64,000 nucleotides of DNA from Spongiactinospora rosea (lineage in GTDB: Bacteria; Actinomycetota; Actinomycetes; Streptosporangiales; Streptosporangiaceae): assembly GCF_003315795.1 (NCBI RefSeq), contig NZ_QMEY01000001.1:868001-932000 (forward strand), written 5' to 3'. The position numbers and the translations under genes are program-made. The notes under the pieces are model-generated. The model saw only the letters and a program-made list of their open reading frames with translations. It had not been told where the DNA came from and searched no databases. This document shows, one piece after another, positions 34,389-42,951 of this stretch (position 1 is the stretch's first letter; each line of letters begins with the position of its first letter).

Positions 34389-34676
34389 TTACCAGTTGAC
34401 CCAAAACCACAGCTGATATCTGGCGGCCACGGGCCAGTTCTCGGGCACATACCTGCACTCGTGGGGGTGGACGGATCGGCGTCCGTCCCTGTGGCATGCG
34501 TTAAGACCTGACGGGGTGCCGGGATAGGCCCCCTGGTAACTCCACCCTCCTGCGGCGATGTTCGACGGGGCGGTGACCGGCGCCGCGGCGGCGGGTGCTG
34601 AGCCCAGCAGGGCGGGGCCGGCGGCGAGGGTGAGGGCCGTCCCTGCGAGGACGAGACCGCGTTTCCAGATGGACAT
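34389..34676 (-). CDS. Small secreted protein, unknown
   Basis: 95 residues: signal peptide (about 1-32, cleavage after AAA) and a short Trp/Tyr-rich mature part with two cysteines in NACHRDGRRSVHPHECRY, ending LWFWVNW. GGAGAG precedes the ATG. No family recognised. One of several small secreted proteins in the island. Confidence 0.6.
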   Translation of the reverse strand: MSIWKRGLVLAGTALTLAAGPALLGSAPAAAAPVTAPSNIAAGGWSYQGAYPGTPSGLNACHRDGRRSVHPHECRYVPENWPVAARYQLWFWVNW

Positions 34677-34845
34677 GAGCTCTCCGATCGTCTTGCCAGG
34701 TCACACCGTTCTGTGTCACCCGGTCCATGTCGGTGAGCCTCACAGGCCGCGCTCACCGCGACCTCACCGCGCGCTCACCGGCTCAGGAGCACCCCATCAG
34801 GGCGGGGCTTGATTTCCTGGGCAGAAACGGGGGCGCGGTCAGGAC

Positions 34846-35022
34846 CTACACGGCCGCCAGGCGCGCCGCTTCAGCCCAGGCGAGCAGCTGCTCCGCCAGC
34901 TCTTCGGCTTCCTCCGGCGAGTCGACCCTCCGGTGGGGCACCACCCACACTCCGCGCCCGTTGGGGCACGGCAGTAGCGCCCCCGGCTGCTGCTGTACGA
35001 GGGCCACCCGATCATTGTCCAC
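34846..35022 (-). CDS. Small hypothetical protein
   Basis: 58 residues from GTG 35022. Strongly biased codons, a beta-like part (ALLPCPNGRGVWVVPHRRV) and a C-terminal amphipathic helix (SPEEAEELAEQLLAWAEAA). The pattern suggests a genuine small gene, but initiation context is weak and no family is recognised. Confidence 0.4.
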   Translation of the reverse strand: MDNDRVALVQQQPGALLPCPNGRGVWVVPHRRVDSPEEAEELAEQLLAWAEAARLAAV

Positions 35023-35232
35023 CCGAAATATGAACGCCCCTCCGGCCGATCGTCCAGGGCGGCGCGCTGGACGTGGCTATGCGCCCGCCGACACAGGCGC
35101 GATGGCCGCAGCCTCCAGCGCGCCCAGGGCCGCGGGGCCCTCGCGCTGTCAGGGCGTCTATGTGAGGAACACACATGTTCTGGTGACGAACCGCATCTAG
35201 GCCGCCTTTGTCGCGGCTCCTACTGTGGAGGC

Positions 35233-35526
35233 ATGACCAGAGGCTCAGTCATGCGGCTTGCGACCATCGCCGGGACGGCGCTGCTGATGACCACCGCGCT
35301 GGCGACGCCGGCGCATGCCGGTGGTCACTACCGATGCGCAATCGGATCCGTGACCCCGGCGGGAGACGAGTACAACCTGGACGCGCAGATCTGCGACGGG
35401 TCCGGGGCGTTCCTGGTGGATGTAACGATCACACGCGGCCCCGCCGCGGGCGACTACCGCTGTCGCATGGTCATGCACTTTCCCCTGACCGACAGCATCA
35501 TCGGCGACGGCTGCCGGCCGATCTGA
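35233..35526 (+). CDS. Small secreted protein with four cysteines
   Basis: 97 residues, signal peptide to about residue 29 (ATPAHA), mature part with Cys in YRCAIG, QICDGS, YRCRM and GDGCRP, probably two disulphides. TACTGT stands 6 nt before ATG 35233 (leaderless), preferred to the internal ATG 35251. Unknown function, extracellular. Confidence 0.65.
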   Translation: MTRGSVMRLATIAGTALLMTTALATPAHAGGHYRCAIGSVTPAGDEYNLDAQICDGSGAFLVDVTITRGPAAGDYRCRMVMHFPLTDSIIGDGCRPI

Positions 35527-35529
35527 GCC

Positions 35530-35914
35530 GTGCTCCTCCAAGATCCCGGTCGGCGAGCGCCCACGACCACAGATCACCCGTGGGCGGGCACCCGGCCCAT
35601 TTGTCCCCCAAACAAGCGCGCCCTCCTTCGGTTGTGCGGTCATCTGCGGTGTGGGTTGAGGGCCCGCCAGGCGCGCTGCCAGGCGGCGGACGGCGGCGGC
35701 GCGGCCTTGTAGGTGCCGGAGTCCGGGGTCGAGCAGACTCCGGGAGTCCGGAGGGGCGCTCATCAAGGTCTATGTCCGATGAGCCGGGACCTCGAGCCAC
35801 TGGCGGCTGGGGCCCGGCCGAAGGTGGATGAGCGGGGCGTGGTGAGCGCCGAGGTTCGGACGCTGCCCGGCGGCACGCTGGACGACGGCCGCAGCCTGCT
35901 GCCCGCCCTGTCGG
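35530..35914. other. Island DNA without a convincing gene
   Basis: About 385 bases with several overlapping open frames on both strands but no recognised domain or initiation signal. Composition changes to lower GC at about 35920, where the restriction-enzyme fragment begins. Confidence 0.4.
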
Positions 35915-36213
35915 CGGCGGTGGGACGTTCTAGAGGGACAGACGCTCGACATTTATCTGAACGACTGTGTGCGCTGGCGCGAAGTGCCAGCGGCAGTCTG
36001 GGATTACAAGATAGGTGGCTTCCCAGTATTACGGAAGTGGCTGAGTTACCGTGAGAAGCGCGTCCTGAAGCGCGATCTGATAGTCGCTGAGGCTCGGGCT
36101 TTTACCGATATTGTGCGTCGACTCACCGCATTCGTGCTATACGGTCCCAAGCTTGACGCGAACTACCTTGAAGCAGTTAACCGTGCGGGGGTCCGTAATG
36201 GCGTGGTCGGAGA
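35915..36213 (+). pseudogene. Type ISP restriction-modification enzyme, C-terminal fragment
   Basis: In one frame: WDVLEGQTLDIYLNDCV, then REVPAAVWDYKIGGFPVLRK, WLSYREKRVL and FTDIVRRLTAFVL..LDANYLEA. These are the last conserved blocks of single-chain type ISP restriction-methylation enzymes. The helicase, nuclease and methylase parts are missing upstream of about 35915, and the IS630 element sits at 36214. Lower GC than the surroundings points to foreign origin. Confidence 0.7.
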
Positions 36214-37381
36214 TACAGAGGTTGAAGGGTTGAGGTGTATCGGCGTAGTTGCATGCTTTTCTGCCGGTCGGTGAGTATGCCGGAGGTATGCGGTATCCGG
36301 ATGGTGGTGGCCTGACCCCGGCCGCCAGAGCCAAGCGCGAGCAGGTGCGCATGCACGCCGGGGAGTTATTCGCCGCGGGCGTTGCGCCCTCGCACGTCGC
36401 CAAGCGGCTGAGAGTGTCGCGCAAGTCCGCCTACGCCTGGCATCGCGCCTGGCAGGCCGGCGGAGTGCAAGCGCTGCGCTCGAAGGGGGCGAGCGGGGCG
36501 TCGTGCCGGTTGAACGAGCAGCAGCTGGGACGTCTGGAGGATGCCTTGGACGCCGGCCCGGCCGCCTGCGGGTGGGCTGAGGATCAGCGCTGGACGCTGG
36601 CGCGGGTGGCGGCGCTGATCGACCGGTTGTTCCGGATCTCCTACACCCCGCGCGGCGTGTCTTACCTGCTGCGCCGGCTCGGCTGGAGCCCGCAGGTACC
36701 GCAGCGCCGGGCAGCCGAGCGCGATGAGGAGGCCATCGCCACCTGGATCAAACAGGCCTGGCCGAGCGTGGAAAGACCGCCCGGGACCAGGAGGCGTGGA
36801 TCTGCTTCGAAGACGAGGCAGGTCAATCACTGAGGCCGCCCAAGGCCCGTACCTGGTCCCGCCGGGGATCCACCCCGGTCATCACCATCACCGGCAAGGG
36901 CGCCGGACGCGTCTCGATCGCCGGCCTGTCATGCCTCAGACCCGGGCACCGCACCCGCCTGATCTACCACATGCTGCTGTATCGGGGCCGCCACGGGGGA
37001 AGGGCTTTCGCGAGGCCGACTACGCCCGCCTGCTGGATGCCGCCCACCAGCGGCTGGGCGGGCCGATCATGCTCGTCTGGGACGACCTGACCGCCCATCG
37101 GGACGCGTCGATGCGCCGGCTGATCGAGTCCCGCTCCTGGCCGGCCGTGTTCTACCTGCCCTCTTACGCGCCCGAACTCAACCCGGCCGAGAACGTGTGG
37201 TCCCACCTTGAACGCAGCCTGGGCAACCTCGCTCCCGCTACCCTCGACCAACTCGCCGCGTTGATCCGCACCCGGCTCAGGCGGATGCAGTACCGATCCA
37301 GCCTGCTGGACGCCTTCATCGCACACACCGGCCTGACCGTCACCGGGGCTCACCATGAACCCTGACCTTTCAATCTCTGTA
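36214..37381 (+). mobile_element. IS630-family insertion sequence
   Basis: About 1.17 kb with imperfect terminal inverted repeats: left TACAGAGGTTGAAGGGTTGA (36214 on), right the complement of TACAGAGATTGAAAGGTC (ending 37381). Both ends begin with TA, the target dinucleotide duplicated by IS630/Tc1-type elements. It lies at the end of the type ISP fragment. The transposase frame is split in three. Confidence 0.88.
36288..37365 (+). pseudogene. IS630 transposase in three frames
   Basis: ATG 36288 starts a winged-helix DNA-binding part (LTPAARAKREQV, RLRVSRKSAYAWHRAW) that runs to about 36772. The catalytic part continues one frame back (EAWICFEDEAGQSLRPPKAR, first Asp) to about 37000, then another frame back (GFREADYARLLDAAHQRL, LVWDDLTAH with second Asp, NPAENVWSHLE with Glu). 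Both changes are -1 and fall on short A runs in G-rich context. The first may be programmed, the second is likely decay, or both could be sequencing errors. Confidence 0.8.
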
Positions 37382-37507
37382 GTGAGCGGGCCGATGTTCT
37401 CTACTCTCATCGCCCTGCGGGTTGTGTCCCCACTTCGGCGGTCTGGAGATATCTTGGCCGCGGCCGACCAGAGGCTCCTTCAGGAGAAGCCGCTGTCGCC
37501 TCGCGAT

Positions 37508-38407
37508 TCATGTCGGGGATGAGTGTCGCTTGCGGGTGCGGTAAGCCGCGGTCAGCGCGGCTATGAGGAGGATGGTCAGCACGCTCCAATAGACCATGCC
37601 GCGGGTGCCCAGGTTGGTTACGTTCTCGGCGAGATAGATCAGGCCGGGGAGGAGGTAGATGGCGGCGGCGAGGGCCCATCGGCTGTCCCTGGCCGCGATG
37701 GTGGCGAGGAGGGCGACGAGGAATGCGAGGATTTCTAGTGCTGCCCGTGACTCGGGGGCGAATCCTGTGGATTGCAGGGCCCAATAGGCGAGGGGGACGA
37801 GGAGCCACAGCCCGGATCGGGCGGGCATCGTCTGCATCCAGCGGGATATTCGGGTCTTTGAGGGGGCGGATGCTGATCGGAAGGCGAGTATGGCCGAGCC
37901 GGCCACGATCAGCCAGTAAGGGGCGATCGCCGAGATGTCGCCGAAGCCTGGTCCGTAGTAAGGGATGGGGATTTCCACTGCCTCGTACATCAGGGGTCTG
38001 CTGACCTGTATGGCGGCGACCAGGGCCAGGGGCAGGGCCAGGCGTGTCCAGCCAAGGATGATCGCGAACAGGAGCACGATCATCAGGGCCGCCCATATGG
38101 CGGGGATCGGGTACGGGAGGATGCGGACGTTCATCGCGACGGTGGCGGCGGCTACGGCGAGGATGCCCAGATGTATTCCGTCCGCCCACCAAGGTGGTCC
38201 CGCGGGTCGTCTGGCGGCGCGGGCGCGGGCGGTGAAACCGCCGGTGAGGAGGGAGGCGGCTTCTCGGAGGGTCGGTCGGTGCCGGTGAGGACCGGCCGCC
38301 TCCAACAAGGTGCCGACCAGTTCGTCGCCGTGTTGCTCGCGATAGACCTTGGGGTAGGCGTGCAGAAGCCGGCGGTAGTGCCGTTCTAATGAGGGTGTGC
38401 TGCTCAT
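37508..38407 (-). CDS. PadR-coupled multi-pass membrane protein
   Basis: 299 residues: an N-terminal cytoplasmic segment (LERHYRRLLHAYPKVYREQH then ELVGTLLEAA) of the HAAS/permease-prefix kind seen in PadR-linked proteins, then about seven to eight transmembrane helices. The start overlaps the PadR stop by 4 bases (ATGA). The same two-gene cassette recurs at 56686-57995. Probably the partner or target of the regulator; function unknown. Confidence 0.75.
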   Translation of the reverse strand: MSSTPSLERHYRRLLHAYPKVYREQHGDELVGTLLEAAGPHRHRPTLREAASLLTGGFTARARAARRPAGPPWWADGIHLGILAVAAATVAMNVRILPYPIPAIWAALMIVLLFAIILGWTRLALPLALVAAIQVSRPLMYEAVEIPIPYYGPGFGDISAIAPYWLIVAGSAILAFRSASAPSKTRISRWMQTMPARSGLWLLVPLAYWALQSTGFAPESRAALEILAFLVALLATIAARDSRWALAAAIYLLPGLIYLAENVTNLGTRGMVYWSVLTILLIAALTAAYRTRKRHSSPT

Positions 38408-38724
38408 ATGCCGCTCACCGCCATCTGCCTGGTGACGAGTGAGGCCGCGCGGCGCAGTCGGGCCGCCTCGGTGCGGACTGCGGTGACGCCGTCGTCGGTG
38501 ATGCGGTAGTAGCGTCGCGCGCGTCCGTTGACGATCTCTTCGCGTTCCACCGCCACCCATCCCGTCTCTGCGAGGCGGTCGAGGGCGCTGTACAAGGTGC
38601 CTACCGCGAGGTTCACGTCTCCGGAGGAGAGCGTGCGCACCGACTTGATGATGCCGTAGCCGTGCAGTGGCTCCCGTAGCAGAGCGGCGAGGATGAAGTA
38701 GGTCGCTTCGGACAGCTTGCTCAT
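38404..38724 (-). CDS. PadR-family transcriptional regulator
   Basis: 106 residues, the compact PadR type: winged helix with LLREPLHGYGIIKSV, VGTLYSALDRLAETGWV, RRYYRITDDG, and a short C-terminal helix. On the minus strand TATTCT stands 6 nt before the ATG (leaderless), and a dyad (38733-38755) covers that -10, as expected for autorepression. Heads an operon with the membrane protein. Confidence 0.9.
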   Translation of the reverse strand: MSKLSEATYFILAALLREPLHGYGIIKSVRTLSSGDVNLAVGTLYSALDRLAETGWVAVEREEIVNGRARRYYRITDDGVTAVRTEAARLRRAASLVTRQMAVSGI

Positions 38725-38732
38725 GGGGGCAG

Positions 38733-38755
38733 AATATATCGACGGTCGAAATATT
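38733..38755. promoter_or_regulatory. PadR operator over the -10 box
   Basis: Arms AATATATCGAC and GTCGAAATATT around a central G, one mismatch in 11 pairs, overlapping the leaderless -10 (38731-38736) of the PadR gene. Confidence 0.65.
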
Positions 38756-38836
38756 GCCACGCTCTAACAGCTGGCCGGGCCTCGGTTTTGGTGGACGACG
38801 TGAGGGGGTGGCGGCTGCCTGGCATAATCACGGTTC

Positions 38837-41800
38837 GTGTTCACCATGTTACTCGCCTGGCTGGAGAGGCGGTTGCGGGCGCTGGGAGGGGTGGTGCAGC
38901 GCGGGGTGGTCTTTGGGAGTGGCCACGTCACTCAGATCGCCGGAGACCAGACGATCATTTATAGGCCGGGGGCGCCGCAGCGTAGTAGGCCTGGTACGGG
39001 GGGTGGCTTGTGCCCGTATCCGGGGATGGCGGCGTTCGAGGAGGCGGAGGCGCGGTGGTTCTACGGCAGGGATGCGCTGGTCGCTGAACTGGTGGGGCGG
39101 CTGGACCGGCGGGTGGTGGGCGGGGGGATCCAGATGGTCGTGGCGCCGTCGGGGGCCGGGAAGTCGTCCCTGTTGCGGGCCGGGCTGCTGCCCAGGCTGG
39201 GGGCCATGGCGCTGCCGGGGTCGGCGCGCCGGCCGGTGGTGGTGCTGACGCCGACCGCTGATCCGCTGGCCGCGCTGGCCGGGGGGATCTGCTCGCTCAC
39301 CGGGGAGGATGTGGAGGCGGTCGCCGCGGTGTTGTCGGTGGACCCCGGTGCTTGTGTCCCGATGCTGGCTCGCGCGTTGGCCGGACGGGGCGGCGGGGAT
39401 GGGGAAGCGCCGCCCGATCGGGTCGTGGTGGTGGTCGATCAGTTCGAGGAGCTGTTCAGTCTCTGTGGCGTCGCGTCGAGGCGGGTGGCGTTCGTCGCGG
39501 CGCTGTCCCGGCTGGCCACCGGCCATGTGGGGCTTGTGGTGGTGGCGCTGCGGGCCGACTTCTTCGCCGACTGCCTGGCGGTGGATCGGCTGCGGGCGGC
39601 GTTGCGGGACGATCCGTTGCTGGTCGGGGCGATGTCGGCCCCGCAGGTGCGCGAGGCGATCGTCTGCCCCGCCGAGGATGTCGGGCTGGAGGTCGAGCCG
39701 GGGCTGGTCGAGGTCCTGTTGAGCGATCTCGGTGTCAGTGACCGCGACGCTGAGGGCGGATATGAGGTGGGACGGCTTCCGCTGCTGGCGCATGCCCTGC
39801 GGGCCGCTTGGAACAACCGCGACGGCGTGACGCTGACCGTCCAGGGGTACCGGGACACCGGGGGGATCCGCGGCGCCATCGCCACCACGGCGGAGCGGAC
39901 GTTTCTGGCGTTGGACGACGACGGGCGACGCGCCGCCCGGTGGATGTTCCTCCGGCTGGTCAGGATCGGCGACGGCGTTCACGACACCCGGCAGCGGGTG
40001 CGGACCGCCGATCTGGCCCAGGCGGGCGAGTCCGTCGAGGTCGTGGTGAACGCGTTCACCGAGGCCCGGATGCTCACCCGCGACCGCGACATCGTCGAGA
40101 TCAGCCACGAGGCGCTGCTCCGCGAGTGGCCCAGGCTGCGGCGCTGGCTGGACGACGACCGGGCCGGGCGACTGACCCAGCAGGACCTGGAGGAGGCCGC
40201 GGCCGCGTGGCAGCGCGACCGGCGCGACCCGGCGGCACTGTATCGGGGCAGCCGCCTGGACGCCGCCGTCACCTGGGCCGCGAGGTCCGCGTCCGATGAG
40301 GCCAGCCGTACCGCGCAGGCGTTCCTGGCCGCTTCGGTCCGGCTGCGACGCCGTGCCGCCCGGCGACGTACCGCGCTGGTCACGGTTCTTGCGGTCCTTC
40401 TCGCGCTGACCGGCGGTGCCGCGGTGGTCGCCACCCACTACGCGGCCACCGCCAACGGTCAGCGGACGCTGGCGCTGCCGCGGCAACTGGCCGCGCAGAG
40501 TCAGCTCCTGCTCGACGTCGATCCGCGGCTCGCGGCGAGACTGGCCGCGACCGCCTGGCATCTCGCTCCGGGCGTCGAGTCCCGCCACGTACTGCTCGAC
40601 ACCTGGTCGTCCGCCCGCGACGTGCTGACGGGCCAGGGCGGTGCCATGGCGTCGGTGGCGTTCAGCCCGGACGGCGCCCTGGTGGCCGGCGCGGGGGGCG
40701 ACGGCACGGTACGGCTGTGGCGGGTGTCCGACCGGCGGCCGGTGGGCGCCCCGATGACGGGCCATGACGGCATGGTCAACGCCGTGGCGTTCAGTCCGGA
40801 CGGCGGCACGCTGGCCAGCGCGGGGGATGACGGGACGGTACGGCTGTGGCGGGTCGCCACCCGCACCCCGCTGGGCGTGTGGATCCGGCACACCCAGGAC
40901 GCGGAGACCATCGCGTTCAGTCCGGACGGCGGCATGCTGGCCAGCGCCGGGGACGACCGGGTGATCCGGCTGCGGGGGATCACGACCTCGCGGGAGGACG
41001 CGCTGGCCGGGCACACCACCGAGATCAATTCCATCGCCTTCTCCGCGAACGGCGCACGGTTGCTGAGCGCGGACGCGGGGGGCGCCGTCCGGCGGTGGGA
41101 CGTCGCGAGCGGCCGAGGCGAGGTGCTGGTCGAAGGCGGCGATACCGACGAGTCGATCGAGGCGCTGGTGCTCAGGCCCGGCAGCCGTACGCTGGCCCGG
41201 GCGGGAGACGGCGGCGAGATCCGGCTGTGGGACGCGGCGACCGGGCGCGGCACCACGCTGGAAGGTCATGCCGGAGATGTCCAATCGATGGCCTTCAGCC
41301 CCGATGGCCGCACGCTGGCCAGCGCCGGAAGCGACACCACCGCCCGGCTGTGGGACGTCGAGACCGGGCGCGGTGTCACGCTGGAAGGCCACACCCAGGA
41401 CCTGACCTCGGTCGCCTTCAGCCCCGACGGCCGCTCGCTGGCGAGCGCGAGCGAGGACGGGACGATCCGGCTGTGGGACATCGGCGGATCCCGCGAGGCC
41501 GTACTCCGGGGCGCCACGGACGATGTCAGAGCGGTCGCCGTCCATCCCGGCGGGACGATGGTCGCCGCCGCCGGGGACGACGGGAGACCGATGCTGTGGC
41601 GGCTCGCCACCCGCCGCCGCCTCGACGGGCCGCCGACCGCGCGTCTCGGCCGCACACTCGCGCTGGCCTTCAGCCCGGACGGCGGCGCGCTGGCCGCCGG
41701 GGGCGACGACGGGCGGGTACGGCTGTGGCACCTCGCCGATCGGCGCCCCAGCGTCACCGTCGCCGATCACGCCGGACAGATCCGCGCCCTGGCGTTCAGC

Positions 41801-42727
41801 CCGGACGGAGGCGCGGTCGCCGTCGCGGGCGAGGGGACCGCCGTCGGTGTGTGGCGGCCGGCCTCGGCGCGGCGTGTCCTGCTGCACGGCAACACCGACG
41901 ACGTCAACGCCGTGGCGTACAGCCCGGACGGCGCGCTGCTGGCCGGCGGCGGTGACGACGCGACGATCCGGCTGTGGTGGGCGGCCACCGGACGGCCGCG
42001 CGGCGTCCCGCTGACCGGGCATCGAGCCGACGTGAGGTCGGTCGCGTTCAGTCCGGATGGGGCCGTGCTGGCGAGCGGCAGTGAGGACGGGACGGTCCGG
42101 GTGTGGGATGTCGCCACGCATCGCCAGGTCGGTCCGGACATGACCGGGCACACCGGGGCCGTCCGTTCGGTGGTCTGGCATCCCGGCGGGGCCACGCTGG
42201 CGAGTGGTGGCGAGGACGGGACGGTGCGGCTGTGGGATGTCGCCACGCATCGCCAGATCGGTCCGGACATGACCGGGTACGTCGGGATCGTCCGCTCGGT
42301 CGCCTGGACTCCTGACGGGGCCACGCTGGTCGCCGGTGACGAGGAGGGGACGATCCGGCTGCACGACGTCCGGCTGCCCGCCGACCCGTTCGCCAAGGTG
42401 TGCGCGATCGCCGCCGGATCGCTCACGCCCCGTCAGTGGGCCAGGTATCTGCCGGACCAGCCCTATCTGCGGGTCTGCCCCGAACCGGCGGGATTTCAAG
42501 AACAGAGTGCGTTGGATGACTTATCGGAGGTCGATGATGTCGGTCGTGCGCAGACGCAGGCTGGCCCGGGGCGGGGCCGCCGTCGCGGTGGGGGCCCTGG
42601 CCGGGCTGGCGGTGTACTTCGCCCGGGTGGGACTGAAAGAGGCGGACCAACTGGCCAGCGTGCTCGGGTCGTTCGCCGCGATGCTCGGGCTCGGGGTGGC
42701 GGTGTACGGGCGGGTCGCCGGGCCTGA
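38837..42727 (+). CDS. NLR-like nSTAND NTPase with 14 WD40 blades and an N-terminal amyloid-like motif
   Basis: 1296 codons. Order: N-terminal motif GVVFGSGHVTQIAGDQTIIY (residues 23-42); STAND NTPase of the nSTAND1 kind, opening CPYPGMAAFEEAEARWFYGR, Walker A APSGAGKSS (103-111), Walker B VVVVVDQFEELF, HEALLREWPRLRRW sensor region; a transmembrane helix near 515-535; 14 WD40 blades, enough for two seven-blade propellers. The last blades are nearly identical at DNA level. WD40 would sense a ligand and the NTPase oligomerise, bringing the N-terminal motifs together. The last 65 codons overlap the next gene and are Gly/Arg-rich, probably not the original C-terminus. CATAAT lies 8 nt before GTG 38837. 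Confidence 0.85.
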   Translation: MFTMLLAWLERRLRALGGVVQRGVVFGSGHVTQIAGDQTIIYRPGAPQRSRPGTGGGLCPYPGMAAFEEAEARWFYGRDALVAELVGRLDRRVVGGGIQMVVAPSGAGKSSLLRAGLLPRLGAMALPGSARRPVVVLTPTADPLAALAGGICSLTGEDVEAVAAVLSVDPGACVPMLARALAGRGGGDGEAPPDRVVVVVDQFEELFSLCGVASRRVAFVAALSRLATGHVGLVVVALRADFFADCLAVDRLRAALRDDPLLVGAMSAPQVREAIVCPAEDVGLEVEPGLVEVLLSDLGVSDRDAEGGYEVGRLPLLAHALRAAWNNRDGVTLTVQGYRDTGGIRGAIATTAERTFLALDDDGRRAARWMFLRLVRIGDGVHDTRQRVRTADLAQAGESVEVVVNAFTEARMLTRDRDIVEISHEALLREWPRLRRWLDDDRAGRLTQQDLEEAAAAWQRDRRDPAALYRGSRLDAAVTWAARSASDEASRTAQAFLAASVRLRRRAARRRTALVTVLAVLLALTGGAAVVATHYAATANGQRTLALPRQLAAQSQLLLDVDPRLAARLAATAWHLAPGVESRHVLLDTWSSARDVLTGQGGAMASVAFSPDGALVAGAGGDGTVRLWRVSDRRPVGAPMTGHDGMVNAVAFSPDGGTLASAGDDGTVRLWRVATRTPLGVWIRHTQDAETIAFSPDGGMLASAGDDRVIRLRGITTSREDALAGHTTEINSIAFSANGARLLSADAGGAVRRWDVASGRGEVLVEGGDTDESIEALVLRPGSRTLARAGDGGEIRLWDAATGRGTTLEGHAGDVQSMAFSPDGRTLASAGSDTTARLWDVETGRGVTLEGHTQDLTSVAFSPDGRSLASASEDGTIRLWDIGGSREAVLRGATDDVRAVAVHPGGTMVAAAGDDGRPMLWRLATRRRLDGPPTARLGRTLALAFSPDGGALAAGGDDGRVRLWHLADRRPSVTVADHAGQIRALAFSPDGGAVAVAGEGTAVGVWRPASARRVLLHGNTDDVNAVAYSPDGALLAGGGDDATIRLWWAATGRPRGVPLTGHRADVRSVAFSPDGAVLASGSEDGTVRVWDVATHRQVGPDMTGHTGAVRSVVWHPGGATLASGGEDGTVRLWDVATHRQIGPDMTGYVGIVRSVAWTPDGATLVAGDEEGTIRLHDVRLPADPFAKVCAIAAGSLTPRQWARYLPDQPYLRVCPEPAGFQEQSALDDLSEVDDVGRAQTQAGPGRGRRRGGGPGRAGGVLRPGGTERGGPTGQRARVVRRDARARGGGVRAGRRA

Positions 42728-42920
42728 CAGCCCTCACGACGCTCACAATGCTCACGACGCCCCTGCCCCGCCCGGTACTCCGGGCCCTGATGATCGCCCG
42801 GTCGCGGCGGGCGGCGATGCCGCCGGGGACCGCCACTCCGGCGCCCGGATGAAGGGCGTGGTGTACGGGAGCGGGAAGGTCGTCCAGGTCATCGGCGACC
42901 AGGTCATCTACGAGCGGTGA
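42534..42920 (+). CDS. Small two-helix membrane protein with C-terminal motif matching the NLR-like protein
   Basis: 128 residues: basic start (VVRRRRLARG), two transmembrane helices (about 13-31 and 41-58), a flexible Asp/His/Pro-rich linker and the C-terminal motif GVVYGSGKVVQVIGDQVIY (108-126). At least 12 positions equal the N-terminal motif of the upstream NLR-like protein. CGGAGG lies 4-7 nt before the ATGs at 42534/42537. It overlaps the upstream frame by 194 bases. Reasoned role: membrane-acting effector recruited by the receptor through the shared motif. Not proven. Confidence 0.7.
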   Translation: MMSVVRRRRLARGGAAVAVGALAGLAVYFARVGLKEADQLASVLGSFAAMLGLGVAVYGRVAGPDSPHDAHNAHDAPAPPGTPGPDDRPVAAGGDAAGDRHSGARMKGVVYGSGKVVQVIGDQVIYER

Positions 42921-42951
42921 GGCTCGGGGCGGCCGGGTTTATGATCGCCCG

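Noticed and set aside
36724..37365. Separate 213-codon gene
   Set aside because: Its first 90 codons are out of frame with the transposase homology; it is the third frame of the IS630 transposase.
32038..37500. Second attachment site for the integrated element
   Set aside because: I looked for a copy of the tRNA-Thr 3' end in the island and found none; the far boundary may have been deleted.
38849..42499. 1216-codon minus-strand frame opposite the WD40 gene
   Set aside because: Antisense reading of repetitive GC-rich DNA; repeats in it mirror the WD40 blades.
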